A stretch of DNA of 51,126 bases from Chloroflexota bacterium (GTDB taxonomy: Bacteria; Chloroflexota; UBA11872; VXNJ01). The notes beneath the pieces were generated by a model. The model had not been told where the DNA came from, did no database searches, and saw only the letters and a program-made list of their open reading frames with translations. The stretch is taken from assembly GCA_030744875.1 (NCBI GenBank), contig JASLPR010000032.1, positions 1 to 51,126 of the forward strand. The letters are read 5' to 3'. This document shows, one piece after another, positions 16,549 to 25,284 of this stretch (the first letter of the stretch is position 1; each line of letters begins with the position of its first letter). Made by a program: the position numbers and the translations under genes.

Positions 16549-17292
16549 GTGAGTCGAGACGGTGTTGTTGTTGGGCTGATCTGGCTGATCCTGACGGTCG
16601 CCGGCGAGGCATTGGCGTGGAACGTAGAGTTCTTCCCATCGGCGGCGGCGGACCAGGCGATCATCATCGACGAATCGTTCGCGATGCTGGTACGGCTGGC
16701 GATTCCGGTGATGGCCTTTGTGATCGCCATGCTGGTGTACTCGGCGTTGCGATTCCGCCACCGGGGTGACCCGCTGGAGGACGGCCCGCCGACCCAGGCG
16801 AACAAGAAGGTGATGGGCGCGTGGTTCGGGGTGACGACGGCGCTGACGGTGCTGATGATCATTAATCCCGGGATCACCGGATTGAACGAGCTCTGGGAAC
16901 TGGCCGACGAACCGGTGGACATGGTGATCGAGATCGAGGGGAGCCGGTTCTTCTGGCGGGCAGGCTACTCGGAGTACGGCTTTTCGACTTTCTCGGGCAA
17001 CCCGACGGATGAACTGGTGCTGCCGATCGGCGCTCACGTGCGCTTCGATATCACCTCGGTGGATGTGCTGCACTCGTTCTGGATACCGGCGTTTCGGATG
17101 AAGATCGACGCGGTGCCGGGGATGACGACCGTGGTCCATGTGCGGGCCACGGAGTTGGGCGACTACCGGGACGACATCAATTTCCGGGTGCAATGCGCCG
17201 AGCTCTGCGGGGTCCTGCACGGGCAGATGACGATGCCGGTGCGGGTGGTGACGCAGCTTGAATTCGAAGCGTGGGTAACAACGAAACAGTAG
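16549..17292 (+). CDS. coxB: Cytochrome c oxidase subunit II
   Basis: Subunit II of an aa3-type oxidase, about 247 aa. It accepts electrons from cytochrome c at the CuA centre. Two N-terminal membrane helices are followed by a periplasmic cupredoxin domain. The CuA ligands are the His in VDVLHSFW and, at 216-227, CAELCGVLHGQM (two Cys, Glu, His, Met). No cytochrome c domain is fused at the C-terminus. GTG at 16549 gives a short N-terminus before the first helix; ATG at 16489 is an alternative adding 20 residues. First gene of coxBAC, 18 bp before coxA. Confidence 0.95.
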   Translation: MSRDGVVVGLIWLILTVAGEALAWNVEFFPSAAADQAIIIDESFAMLVRLAIPVMAFVIAMLVYSALRFRHRGDPLEDGPPTQANKKVMGAWFGVTTALTVLMIINPGITGLNELWELADEPVDMVIEIEGSRFFWRAGYSEYGFSTFSGNPTDELVLPIGAHVRFDITSVDVLHSFWIPAFRMKIDAVPGMTTVVHVRATELGDYRDDINFRVQCAELCGVLHGQMTMPVRVVTQLEFEAWVTTKQ

Positions 17293-17310
17293 TAGCCAGG
17301 AGGCACGCCG

Positions 17311-19158
17311 ATGGCCGCACTGTCGGCCTTCAAAGCAATAGGTAGGGGACTGCTCGGGGCCGCGATTGGCCTGGCGATCGGCTGGGGCTTAGCGCTCTTG
17401 CTGGGCGCGGCGATCCCCGCTGATGATGCGACGATCCGCAAACCGCAGGTCATCATCGCGGTGGGCTACCTCTTCGCGCTGATCGGATGGCTGCTGGGGG
17501 TGGGGCTGTGGTCGGGTTGGGCGCGGGAGTGGCTGCGGTTGCCTACCATGGAACTGACCGAAACCGACTGGCGGCGCTACTTCCGCTTCTCGCTGGATCA
17601 CAAGGTGATCGGCCTGCAGTACCTGGTGACGTTTGTGGTGCTGATGCTGCTGGCCGGCGTGCTGGCGTTGGTGGTGCGGGTGGAGCTGGCGACGCCGGGT
17701 GAGGACATCCTGGGCGCCGACGGCTTCAACACGGTGATGGGCTTGCACGGGATCATGATGATTGCGGTCGCGGTGGCGACGATCACCGGCGGGCTGGCCA
17801 ACTACCTGGTGCCGTTGATGATCGGGGCGGAGGACGTGGCCTTCCCGCGGGTGAATGCGCTGAGTTACTGGATCGTGCCGCCGGTGGCGATCCTGCTGAT
17901 CCTGACGCCGTTCTTCGGCGGATTTGACACGGGCTGGACGGCCTACCCGCCGCTGAGCGTGGTGAACGCCAATGGGCAGTTGTTGTTCCTGCTGGCGTTC
18001 CTGACCTTCGGGCTTTCGTCGATCTTCGGCGGGTTGAACTTCACGACGACGATTCTCAAGCTGCGCGCGCCGGGGATGACGTTGATGCGGATGCCGATCT
18101 TCGTCTGGTCGGTGCTGGGCGCTTCGCTGATCGCGGTGACCGCCACCCAGTTCGTGGCCTTCGGTCTGCTGATGGTGATCCTGGACCGGGTGGTCGGGAC
18201 GTCATTCTTTGATGCGTCGAAGGGCGGCGATCCGCTGCTCTACGAGCACATCTTCTGGTTCTACTCGCACCCGGCGGTGTACGTGATGATTCTGCCCGGA
18301 TTCGGGATCGAGCTGGAAGTGATCTCGCACTTCTCGCGCAAGCCGCTGTTTGGCTACAAGTACGTGGTCGGGTCGATCCTGGCGATCGTATTCCTGAGCA
18401 TGATTGTGTGGGCGCACCACCTGTTCACAAGCGGCATGCAGGACTTCCTGCTGATCCCGTTCATGGCGACGACCGAGGTGATCTCGATTCCGACCGGAGT
18501 GATCTTCCTGGCGGCGCTGGCAACGATGTGGCGCGGGCGGCTGCGCCTGACAACGGCGATGCTGTTTGCGATCGGCGTGGTGTTCAACTTCCTGATCGGC
18601 GGGGTGACCGGCATCTTCCTGGCGGACGTGCCGACGGACATCCACCTGCAGGAGAACTACTTCACGGTGGCGCACTTCCACTACACCATCATGGGCGGCG
18701 AGATCTTTATGATCATGGCCGGGTTGTACTACTGGTTCCCGAAGATCACCGGGCGGATGTTCAGCGAGACGCTGGGCAAGCTGCATTTCGTGACGATGTT
18801 CGTCTTCTTCCAGCTGACCTTCCTGCCGATGTTCTGGGTCGGGATGCAGGGTATGAATCGCCGGGTGGCCGACTACAACGTGGAGTTCGGCGATCTGAAC
18901 CAGATCATCAGCATCATGTCGTACCTCCTCGGAGCGAGTTTCATCTTTATGGTCATCAACATGGTGCGGGCGTGGTTCGGTGGGGAGCGCGCGGTCGGGA
19001 ACCCCTGGGGCGCAAGGACGCTGGAATGGCAGACGACCTCACCGCCGCCGGTGGAGAACTTCGACGCGCCTCCGGAGGTGACTGGCGACCCCTACGGCTA
19101 CGGCACGCCGGAGGCGCCGGCCCACTCGAGCCCGGCGACCGGAACGGTGGGGAATTGA
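17311..19158 (+). CDS. coxA: Cytochrome c oxidase subunit I, A2-type
   Basis: Haem-copper oxidase catalytic subunit, 615 aa, reducing O2 and pumping protons. The low-spin haem ligand is His146 (GLHGIMM). Tyr-Ser-His-Pro at 318-321 supplies the CuB His320, and Tyr324 is the cross-linked Tyr. HH at 369-370 are CuB ligands. HFHYTIMGG (His455, His457) binds the haems. The YSHP motif replaces the Glu of GHPEVY, which defines the A2 subfamily. Residues 1-75 add two hydrophobic segments before the standard first helix. The C-terminal 50 residues are a Pro/Thr-rich tail. An AGGAGG site precedes ATG. The stop is one base before the coxC ATG. Confidence 0.96.
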   Translation: MAALSAFKAIGRGLLGAAIGLAIGWGLALLLGAAIPADDATIRKPQVIIAVGYLFALIGWLLGVGLWSGWAREWLRLPTMELTETDWRRYFRFSLDHKVIGLQYLVTFVVLMLLAGVLALVVRVELATPGEDILGADGFNTVMGLHGIMMIAVAVATITGGLANYLVPLMIGAEDVAFPRVNALSYWIVPPVAILLILTPFFGGFDTGWTAYPPLSVVNANGQLLFLLAFLTFGLSSIFGGLNFTTTILKLRAPGMTLMRMPIFVWSVLGASLIAVTATQFVAFGLLMVILDRVVGTSFFDASKGGDPLLYEHIFWFYSHPAVYVMILPGFGIELEVISHFSRKPLFGYKYVVGSILAIVFLSMIVWAHHLFTSGMQDFLLIPFMATTEVISIPTGVIFLAALATMWRGRLRLTTAMLFAIGVVFNFLIGGVTGIFLADVPTDIHLQENYFTVAHFHYTIMGGEIFMIMAGLYYWFPKITGRMFSETLGKLHFVTMFVFFQLTFLPMFWVGMQGMNRRVADYNVEFGDLNQIISIMSYLLGASFIFMVINMVRAWFGGERAVGNPWGARTLEWQTTSPPPVENFDAPPEVTGDPYGYGTPEAPAHSSPATGTVGN

Positions 19159-19159
19159 C

Positions 19160-19942
19160 ATGGTGAACCAGGGCAAGTCGGGATCGACGGGGCTGAGCCG
19201 AGCGCTGTGGCTGGGCTGGGTGGTGATCGCGGCGCTGTTCGTGGTGGAGGTGGTGGAGTACATCGTCGGCGTGGCGATGGACTCGGGCTCGTTGTGGTTC
19301 ATGGTGCTGCTGGCGGTGCCCGGTGCGGGCCTGATCGCGTGGTACTTCATGCACGTCAAGCAGCTCTGGAGCGACGATCACGCCGACGCGGAACCGGCCG
19401 AGCACGGCCACGGTGGGCTCGGGATGAACCGGCTGGGGCTGTGGGTGTTCATCATCTCGGAGACCTTCCTGTTCTCGGCGCTGCTGTCGAGTCGCTACTT
19501 CCTACGCGGGGTCGAGCGCCCCGACGACCTGAACCAATTGCTGGGCCTGGGCATCTCGGTGGTGCTGCTGCTCAGCAGCCTGACGGCGTTCCGCGCCGAG
19601 GCGGCCGCCGAGTACGGTGACCAGGCCCGGTTCAAGCGCAACATGCTGTTTACGCTGGGGCTAGGGCTGGTGTTCCTGGTGGGGGTCGGGGTGGAGTGGT
19701 CGGAGGCGTTTGCCCACTTCCCGCCGGACTCGGCGTTCGGGACGATCTTCTTCACGATGACCGGGGTCCACGCGTTTCACGTGGTGACCGGGATGCTGGT
19801 GCTAGCGGTGGTCTACAACATGGGCCGCGACGGCCGCTACGGCCCGGGCAACTACTGGGGCGTCGAGGGCGGGGTGAAGTACTGGCACTTCGTGGACCTG
19901 GCCTGGGTGCTGATCTACCCGACGCTCTACCTGGTCAGCTAG
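19160..19942 (+). CDS. coxC: Cytochrome c oxidase subunit III with N-terminal subunit IV-like domain
   Basis: Protein of 260 aa. Residues about 15-75 contain two helices ending in AWYFMHVKQLW, matching the small subunit IV (COX4_pro-type) of bacterial caa3 oxidases. From about residue 90 a five-helix subunit III follows: LGLWVFIISETFLFSALL, the mid-region Glu (GVEWSEAFAH), GVHAFHVVTGMLVL, and a C-terminal KYWHFVDLAWVLIYPTLY. The two domains are joined by a His/Asp-rich linker (HADAEPAEHGHGG). In Bacillus-type operons these are separate genes. It completes the coxBAC operon. No haem A synthase or copper chaperone is visible nearby. Confidence 0.93.
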   Translation: MVNQGKSGSTGLSRALWLGWVVIAALFVVEVVEYIVGVAMDSGSLWFMVLLAVPGAGLIAWYFMHVKQLWSDDHADAEPAEHGHGGLGMNRLGLWVFIISETFLFSALLSSRYFLRGVERPDDLNQLLGLGISVVLLLSSLTAFRAEAAAEYGDQARFKRNMLFTLGLGLVFLVGVGVEWSEAFAHFPPDSAFGTIFFTMTGVHAFHVVTGMLVLAVVYNMGRDGRYGPGNYWGVEGGVKYWHFVDLAWVLIYPTLYLVS

Positions 19943-20018
19943 GGGCGGGTTCGGCCGGGCAGCTTGGTCCGGGACCAGATCTCGACTACCGGCGCGGTCT
20001 GGATGCTGCCCCCGAAAA

Positions 20019-21428
20019 CTAGCTCGGGTTGATGCCGTAGGGCGGGCGGTTCAGCTCGTACCAGGGACCGGCGACGCGCATGGCTTCGTCGGGAATCGTC
20101 GGGAGCGACCCGCCGGCGTCTTCCGTAATCTTCGCGTGTAGATCGGCCACCAGCTCCGGGTTGGCGGCGACGATGTTGTCCTGCATATCGGGATCGGCGA
20201 CGATGTCGTACAGGCAGGCGTTGGTGCCGTCGTTGCGGGCGATGTAGTGGTGGGCGTGGTCCTGGAAGCGGACGTAGTCGACGTAGCCGCCGGTGATGTG
20301 CGGGCGGCCCAGATCCTGGCCGTTAATCAACGGCATGAGGTCGCGGCCGTCGACCGGCAGGGGTTGATCGACCCCGGCGAAATTGAGGATGGTCGGCAGG
20401 ATGTCGTGGTCGTAGCAGAACTCGGGGACCACCTGCCCGCCGCCTTCGCCGCCGGGCCGGCGCACCAGCAGCATCACGTCGACCAGGTCGGGGTACTGGT
20501 ACGGCGGGATCTTGCCCAACATGCCGTGTTCGCCCAGGGTGTGGCCATGGTCGGACATGACGATCAGCAGGGTGTCATCGAGGACGTTGACGTCGCGCAG
20601 GCGATCGATGAAGAGGCCGAGCCACTTGTCGGTCATGGTGACTTCGCCGGCGTAGAGGGCGCGGATGTGCTCCAGTTCGGCGTCGCTGATGCCGCCGACC
20701 GGCCCGTAGGGCGGCCAGATCAGCTCGCGGCCGGTGTAGCCGGGGTTGTACAGCTCGGTGTATCGCTCGGGCGGGTCCCACGGCTCGTGGGGATCGAAGC
20801 AGTCGATGACCAGCAGGAAGTCCTCGGGGTAGTTGTCCTCGACGAAGCGCATAGCCTCGCGGAAGACCCGGGGGGCGAAGCAGTCTTCTTCGGAGCGGCG
20901 GTCGCTGATGTTGGCCAGGTACTGGCGCAACCGGCCGCGGTGATGGGACATGGTCTCGGGATCGAAGGAGGGGTGGAGGTACCGCTCGAGCAACTCATTG
21001 GAAGGCAGGCGGGTGGAGCGGTACTTGTCGCCCTCCTGGCCGCGAATCCAGTTGAACTGGTGGAAGCCGCGGTGGAAGTTCATGGAGGGTTTCATCTGGT
21101 GGTAAACGTCGGTGACGAGCCCGGTGCGGTAGCCGGCGTGGCCCATGATCTCGGCCAGGGAGACCTGCTCTTCGCCGATGGGCCCCCAGCCGGGGGCGGT
21201 GACCGTGTCGCCTTTCTTGCTGACGTGGCTGGTGAAGGGGAAGACGCGGTTGCCGGTGTGGATGGCGCGGCGGGCCTGCAGGGTGGGCAGCGCCTCGGGA
21301 TAGAACCCGGTGAAGCGGGCCGACTCGGTCGCCAGGGAGTCCATTGACGGCGTGCGAATCCAGTCGTTGCCGTAGCAGCCGACGTGGTCGCGGCGGAGGG
21401 AGTCGAGGATGACGAGGACGACGTTCAT
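20019..21428 (-). CDS. Sulfatase-fold hydrolase lacking the formylglycine Cys
   Basis: Protein of 469 aa, alkaline-phosphatase superfamily. ATG at 21428 has GGAG 5 nt upstream; a longer frame to 21548 is unlikely. The N-terminal strand VVLVILDSLRRDHVGCYG supplies metal ligands (Asp9). SDHGHTLGEHGMLGK is the second metal site. Where sulfatases have C/S-x-P-x-R, this protein has Thr49-Leu-Gln-Ala-Arg53, so the formylglycine precursor is absent. It may use Thr as nucleophile, as phosphodiesterases of this superfamily do, or have lost sulfatase activity. There is no signal peptide. Divergent from the old yellow enzyme gene at 21559. Confidence 0.8.
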   Translation of the reverse strand: MNVVLVILDSLRRDHVGCYGNDWIRTPSMDSLATESARFTGFYPEALPTLQARRAIHTGNRVFPFTSHVSKKGDTVTAPGWGPIGEEQVSLAEIMGHAGYRTGLVTDVYHQMKPSMNFHRGFHQFNWIRGQEGDKYRSTRLPSNELLERYLHPSFDPETMSHHRGRLRQYLANISDRRSEEDCFAPRVFREAMRFVEDNYPEDFLLVIDCFDPHEPWDPPERYTELYNPGYTGRELIWPPYGPVGGISDAELEHIRALYAGEVTMTDKWLGLFIDRLRDVNVLDDTLLIVMSDHGHTLGEHGMLGKIPPYQYPDLVDVMLLVRRPGGEGGGQVVPEFCYDHDILPTILNFAGVDQPLPVDGRDLMPLINGQDLGRPHITGGYVDYVRFQDHAHHYIARNDGTNACLYDIVADPDMQDNIVAANPELVADLHAKITEDAGGSLPTIPDEAMRVAGPWYELNRPPYGINPS

Positions 21429-21558
21429 GGGGGCTCCGGGAGTTGAGGGCGGTTGCTGGGAGATCGTAGCCGGGGCCGTGGGTGATGGGAAATGAGCGGG
21501 CGATGACGAGCGCGGCGGGGCCATAGAATGAACGCCGGGAAGTAACAAAGGAGAAGCG

Positions 21559-22602
21559 ATGCCAGGTTTGTTTGATACCTACGAAGTGCGCGGTGTGACG
21601 CTGCCGAATCGGGTGGTGCTGGCGCCGATGGCGCAGTGGTCGGCGGAGCCGGACGGGCAAGCGAATCGCTGGCACCTAGTCCATTACGGAACTCGCGCGG
21701 TGGGTGGCGCGGGGCTGGTGTTGATGGAAGGGGCGAATATCGACCCGACGGCGCGGGGCGGGGTGGACAACCTGGGCGTCTGGGAGGACGCGCAGATCGC
21801 GCCGCTGGCGGAGATCGTGGATTTCTGCCACGACCAGGGCGTAAAGATGGGTATCCAGCTTTCCCACGGCGGCCGCAAGGCCGGCGCGCCGGACAATGAC
21901 AATCCGGAGATACGGGTGGTGGGGCCGAGCGCGGTGGCGTTTGACGATGGCTGGGCGACGCCCCACGAACTGTCGAAGAGCGAGATCGCCGGGCAGATCG
22001 AGAGCTTTGTGGCCGGGGCCAAGCGGGTGGTGGCGGCCGGGTTCGACGTGGTGGAGATCCACGGCGCCCACGGCTACCTGGTGAGTTCGTTCTTCTCGCC
22101 GCTGGCGAATCGGCGCACGGATGAGTACGGCGGGGACATCAAGGCCCGGTCGCGCTTTGGCTGCGAGATGACGGAGGCGATCCGGGCGGCGATCCCGGAT
22201 GAGACGGCACTGTTCATCCGGATCAACGGCTCAGACCTAGCGGCGGGCGGCAGCGACGCGGAGGAGATGGCGGTGGCGGCGAAGATGCTGCACGCGGCCG
22301 GAGCCGACGTGATCGACGTGAGCGCCGGCGGCAACAGCCCGGAGGCGCCGCCGATCCAGAGCCTGTACCCGGGCTACCAGCTCGAAATCGCGGCCACGAT
22401 CAAGCGAATAGGGCAGGTGCCGACGATCGCGGTGGGCATGATCCGCTCGCCGGCGATGGCGGAAGAGATCGTGCAGAACGGCCGAGCCGACCTGGTGGCC
22501 GTCGGCCGGGAGATGCTGGGCAACCCCTACTGGCCGCGCATCGCGGCGCGCAAGCTGGGGGTCGAAATGGAGTGGCCGGAGCAGTACGAGACGGCCTGGT
22601 AG
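21559..22602 (+). CDS. NADH:flavin oxidoreductase, old yellow enzyme (YqjM-like)
   Basis: FMN-dependent ene-reductase of 347 aa with a TIM barrel. RVVLAPMAQWS at 18-28 is the first strand; YqjM has a redox-tuning Cys where this has Ala25. IQLSHGGRKAG (99-109) is the second signature. EIHGAHGYL has His168 and His171, which bind the substrate carbonyl or nitro group. NRRTDEYGG and the C-terminal GRADLVAVGREMLGNPYW phosphate-binding loop are present. AAAGGAG lies just upstream of ATG. Likely reduces an electrophilic alkene; the natural substrate is unknown. Confidence 0.92.
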   Translation: MPGLFDTYEVRGVTLPNRVVLAPMAQWSAEPDGQANRWHLVHYGTRAVGGAGLVLMEGANIDPTARGGVDNLGVWEDAQIAPLAEIVDFCHDQGVKMGIQLSHGGRKAGAPDNDNPEIRVVGPSAVAFDDGWATPHELSKSEIAGQIESFVAGAKRVVAAGFDVVEIHGAHGYLVSSFFSPLANRRTDEYGGDIKARSRFGCEMTEAIRAAIPDETALFIRINGSDLAAGGSDAEEMAVAAKMLHAAGADVIDVSAGGNSPEAPPIQSLYPGYQLEIAATIKRIGQVPTIAVGMIRSPAMAEEIVQNGRADLVAVGREMLGNPYWPRIAARKLGVEMEWPEQYETAW

Positions 22603-22630
22603 CCGGCGCGACCGAACCGCCGGTTTCCGG

Positions 22631-23098
22631 TCAGCGGTTGTCTTCGCCGGGCCTGGGCGGCTCGAACTGCACGCCGCGCAGGATCTTCTTGCCGACGTTG
22701 TAGAGGCGCTGCACGGCGGGATCTTCATTCTCGTGCCACGCGACGATCCGTCCGGCGAAGATGACGTGGTCGTTGGTAAGAAGTTCCCCATCAACCACGT
22801 ACTCGAAATTGGCGACGGCGTCGGACAGCAGCACGGAGTCGATCTTGGTCGCGGGTTCGGTCTTTGTGCCGCGAACCGCCAGCTTGTCCTCGTCACGGCC
22901 GGAATTGCTGCCGAAGTAGAGGGTGTCATCCGTCATCTGCTCGGAGACGAAGGCGACGACGAATTCGCCGGCCCCGCGGATGGCCTCCAGCGAATGGCGC
23001 TTGAGCCCGATGGAGATGGCCATCATGGGCGGGTTATGGGAGGTGAACATGCTCCCACCCAGGGCGATCGGGTTGTGCTTGCCGGCGGCTACTTGCAC
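22631..23098 (-). CDS. Flavin reductase-like (FMN-binding split barrel) protein
   Basis: Protein of 155 aa. KHNPIALGGSMFTSHNPPMM then ISIGLKRHSLEAIRGAGEFVV is the typical first half of the flavin reductase-like domain, with the Asn-containing strand, PP turn and RHS motif. VNFEY-like and HVIFAGRIVAW strands follow. The N-terminus begins about 15-20 residues later than usual. GTG at 23098 has AGGAG 7 nt upstream, and no ATG is in frame upstream, so the short form may be genuine. Binds FMN; could serve a monooxygenase or act as a stress protein. It converges with the old yellow enzyme gene. Confidence 0.8.
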   Translation of the reverse strand: MQVAAGKHNPIALGGSMFTSHNPPMMAISIGLKRHSLEAIRGAGEFVVAFVSEQMTDDTLYFGSNSGRDEDKLAVRGTKTEPATKIDSVLLSDAVANFEYVVDGELLTNDHVIFAGRIVAWHENEDPAVQRLYNVGKKILRGVQFEPPRPGEDNR

Positions 23099-23191
23099 TG
23101 GTGCGCTCCTCGGTGGTCTTGCCGATTCTCCATAGCCCCTACAGCCGAGATCAGTTTAGTGGCCCGTGGGGTGGGTGGGGAAGAGGGAGGG

Positions 23192-23585
23192 CTACGGCGT
23201 CGTGGCTGGAACCGGCGGCAGCGAGGACTCGCGGAAGCCGGTGTCGTCGAAGGTGATGTAGAGCTTGAGGTCAGCGCTGGAGAGCTCGAAGGGGTTGGCG
23301 CTGGTGCCGATGCTCGGCGGGTAGCCCAACCGGTCCTGGCTAGGGAACCGGCAGGAAGCTGTGCTGGCGCAGGAAGTTGGCGCCGGCGTCACCGGCCACT
23401 TCGTCAAACGGCGTCCCGTGTTGCTCGTGCAGCACGTAGATGAGGACCCGGCAGATGGCGCGGAATCCAGTCATCTCGCCGTCGTCGGTGGTGAGGAAGG
23501 TGTCGAACTGCGGATCGTTGTCGACGAACCAGTCGACCACGGTGGGATAGTCGTTGACCGCTGGTGGTGTGTTCGGAGTCTGCAT
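23192..23585 (-). pseudogene. Small hypothetical gene with a one-base frameshift
   Basis: An 81-aa frame from ATG at 23585 (MQTPNTPPAVNDYPTVVDWF...) ends at TAG 23340-23342 after FLPVP. A different frame continues with SQDRLGYPPSIGTSANPFEL and ends at 23192. Deleting one T from CCCTAGCC would join them as PVPSQDRLGYP, a protein of about 130 aa. No family is recognised. It could instead be two unrelated frames or a correct 81-aa protein. Confidence 0.4.
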
Positions 23586-23676
23586 GGTCGGCTGCCGGCC
23601 CTCCGAAGACGCTACCGGCTAAGGCTAGCCAACCCGGGCGCGCCTGTCGGTAACGCGAATTGCATCAACGGCGCGG

Positions 23677-25116
23677 TCAGGCGTAGGCGGGCAGGAAATC
23701 CTTTTCGGCCTCAAAAAGCTCCAGCGTCATCCGCCGGATGTCGGCGGGCGGACAGCAGGCGGCCGTAAGCGGATCGAGCATCAGCGCGTGGATGGCGGGC
23801 TCGCGGCGGCGTTCCAGCGCGGCGGCGACGCCGAGTTCGAAGACCGCCAGGTTGGAGCGGCAGATGGCGGCCATCTGCGCCGGCAGGCTGCCGTGGGCGC
23901 GAGGCTGCACGCCGGCGCCGTTGACCAGGCACTCGACTTCGACGATGTCACCGGCCGGGAGGTTGTCGATCAGCAAGCCGCCGTCGGGCGTGCGGTTGGG
24001 CAGGTTGCCGTGGAAGCGAAAGTCGGCGTTCTTCATGATGGCTTCGACGATCCACGAGGCGTACTCGAAGCTGCGGTCCCAGTCCATGGGCTCCTCGCCG
24101 GCCAGCATGCGATTGCGGGACTCGTCGGCCTCGGCGCGCCAGGCCGGCCACTCGTTGGCGTAGAAGCTGGAACCGCCTTCGTAGTGGTCGCGGAGGTAGC
24201 GGCCATGCTCTTCCGGTCGCGGCCGGTAGTAGGGCAGATACTCGCTGAGGTGGCCGGAACTCTCGGTGATGAAGGCGCCGAAGTTGAGCATCATGTCTTT
24301 GCGGACCAGGTCGCCGGCGTCGTCGGGGTCGGCGGGATCGCCGGCGAGGTCGCGGCGGGCCCTTTCAAAGAGGCGCGGGTAGAGGTCTTCGCCGTCGTGT
24401 TCAAGCCGGGTGAACCAGGCCAGGTGGTTGATCCCGGCGCATTCCCAGTCCAGCTCGGCGTACGGCACCCCGGCGCGACTGGCCAGCAGGCGGCCGGTGC
24501 CCTGGACGGAATGGCAGAGCCCGACGACGCGCATCGCGCTGCGCTCGGCGGCCGCCCGGCAGAGCATGTTCATCGGGTTGGTGTAGTTGAGCACCAGGGC
24601 GTCGAGGCACAGATCCTCGGCGTCGGCCAGGATGTCCATGAAGACCGGGATGGTGCGCAAGCCTTTGAAAAGGCCGCCGGGGCCGATGGTGTCGCCGATG
24701 CACTGATCCACGCCGTATTTGGCCGGGATGTCGTTGTCGAAACGGACGCAGTCGAGTCCGCTGACTTCGATGGTGACAACGATGAAGTCGGAGCCGGCCA
24801 GGGCTTCGCGGCGGTCGGTGCTGGCGTTGACGGTCCAGCCTTCGGCCCGGCCCAACTGCTCGACGAGTCGCTGAATCAACTGGCGCATGGTGCCGAGTCG
24901 CTCGGGGTCGATGTCGACCAGGTTGATGCGGCCGGCTTCGGCGCCGGGAATGCGCAGGATGTCGTTTATGAGGCGCGGGGTGAACATGCTGCCGGCGCCG
25001 ATGACGGTGACGTTGAGGGGGCGGTCGATGCTGCCGGGCAGGCCGGTCTGGTCTTCGGCGGCCTTGGTGTGGGTGGCGTGGCCGCGGTTGGCGTCGGCGA
25101 TGGGTGTATCGGTCAT
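23677..25116 (-). CDS. Glycoside hydrolase family 4
   Basis: NAD- and Mn-dependent glycosidase of 479 aa that cleaves by oxidation, elimination and reduction. The N-terminal Rossmann motif VTVIGAGSMFTPRL is near residue 38. NYTNPMNM is the conserved Asn segment. LCHSVQGT carries the metal-binding Cys and GINHLAWF the metal-binding His. Length and motifs fit the alpha-galactosidase/alpha-glucuronidase/alpha-galacturonidase branch. Phosphosugar specificity cannot be excluded. ATG at 25116 opens a roughly 35-residue Thr/Asp-rich leader before the Rossmann strand, so a later start is possible. Cytoplasmic. The neighbouring SDR and cupins are on the same theme of sugar use. Confidence 0.92.
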   Translation of the reverse strand: MTDTPIADANRGHATHTKAAEDQTGLPGSIDRPLNVTVIGAGSMFTPRLINDILRIPGAEAGRINLVDIDPERLGTMRQLIQRLVEQLGRAEGWTVNASTDRREALAGSDFIVVTIEVSGLDCVRFDNDIPAKYGVDQCIGDTIGPGGLFKGLRTIPVFMDILADAEDLCLDALVLNYTNPMNMLCRAAAERSAMRVVGLCHSVQGTGRLLASRAGVPYAELDWECAGINHLAWFTRLEHDGEDLYPRLFERARRDLAGDPADPDDAGDLVRKDMMLNFGAFITESSGHLSEYLPYYRPRPEEHGRYLRDHYEGGSSFYANEWPAWRAEADESRNRMLAGEEPMDWDRSFEYASWIVEAIMKNADFRFHGNLPNRTPDGGLLIDNLPAGDIVEVECLVNGAGVQPRAHGSLPAQMAAICRSNLAVFELGVAAALERRREPAIHALMLDPLTAACCPPADIRRMTLELFEAEKDFLPAYA

Positions 25117-25284
25117 AACCTGGCCTATGTCTGTCCTTCGTTGAGGAAGAGCTCGTCCGCGGGCGGATCATTTGCGATGGCCGGTAGGCAGGAAAGGGCG
25201 CACGGTCCACGGCCGTCGAAGACTCCCCGTGAGATTCCGTAGATCACTTGCTGATTGGCTAGCTCTTTTGGCGGAATCCCGTGC

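Noticed and set aside
23788-25242. A 484-codon open frame on the plus strand over the GH4 gene
   Set aside because: Antisense shadow of a gene with intact GH4 motifs; no domain recognised in its product.
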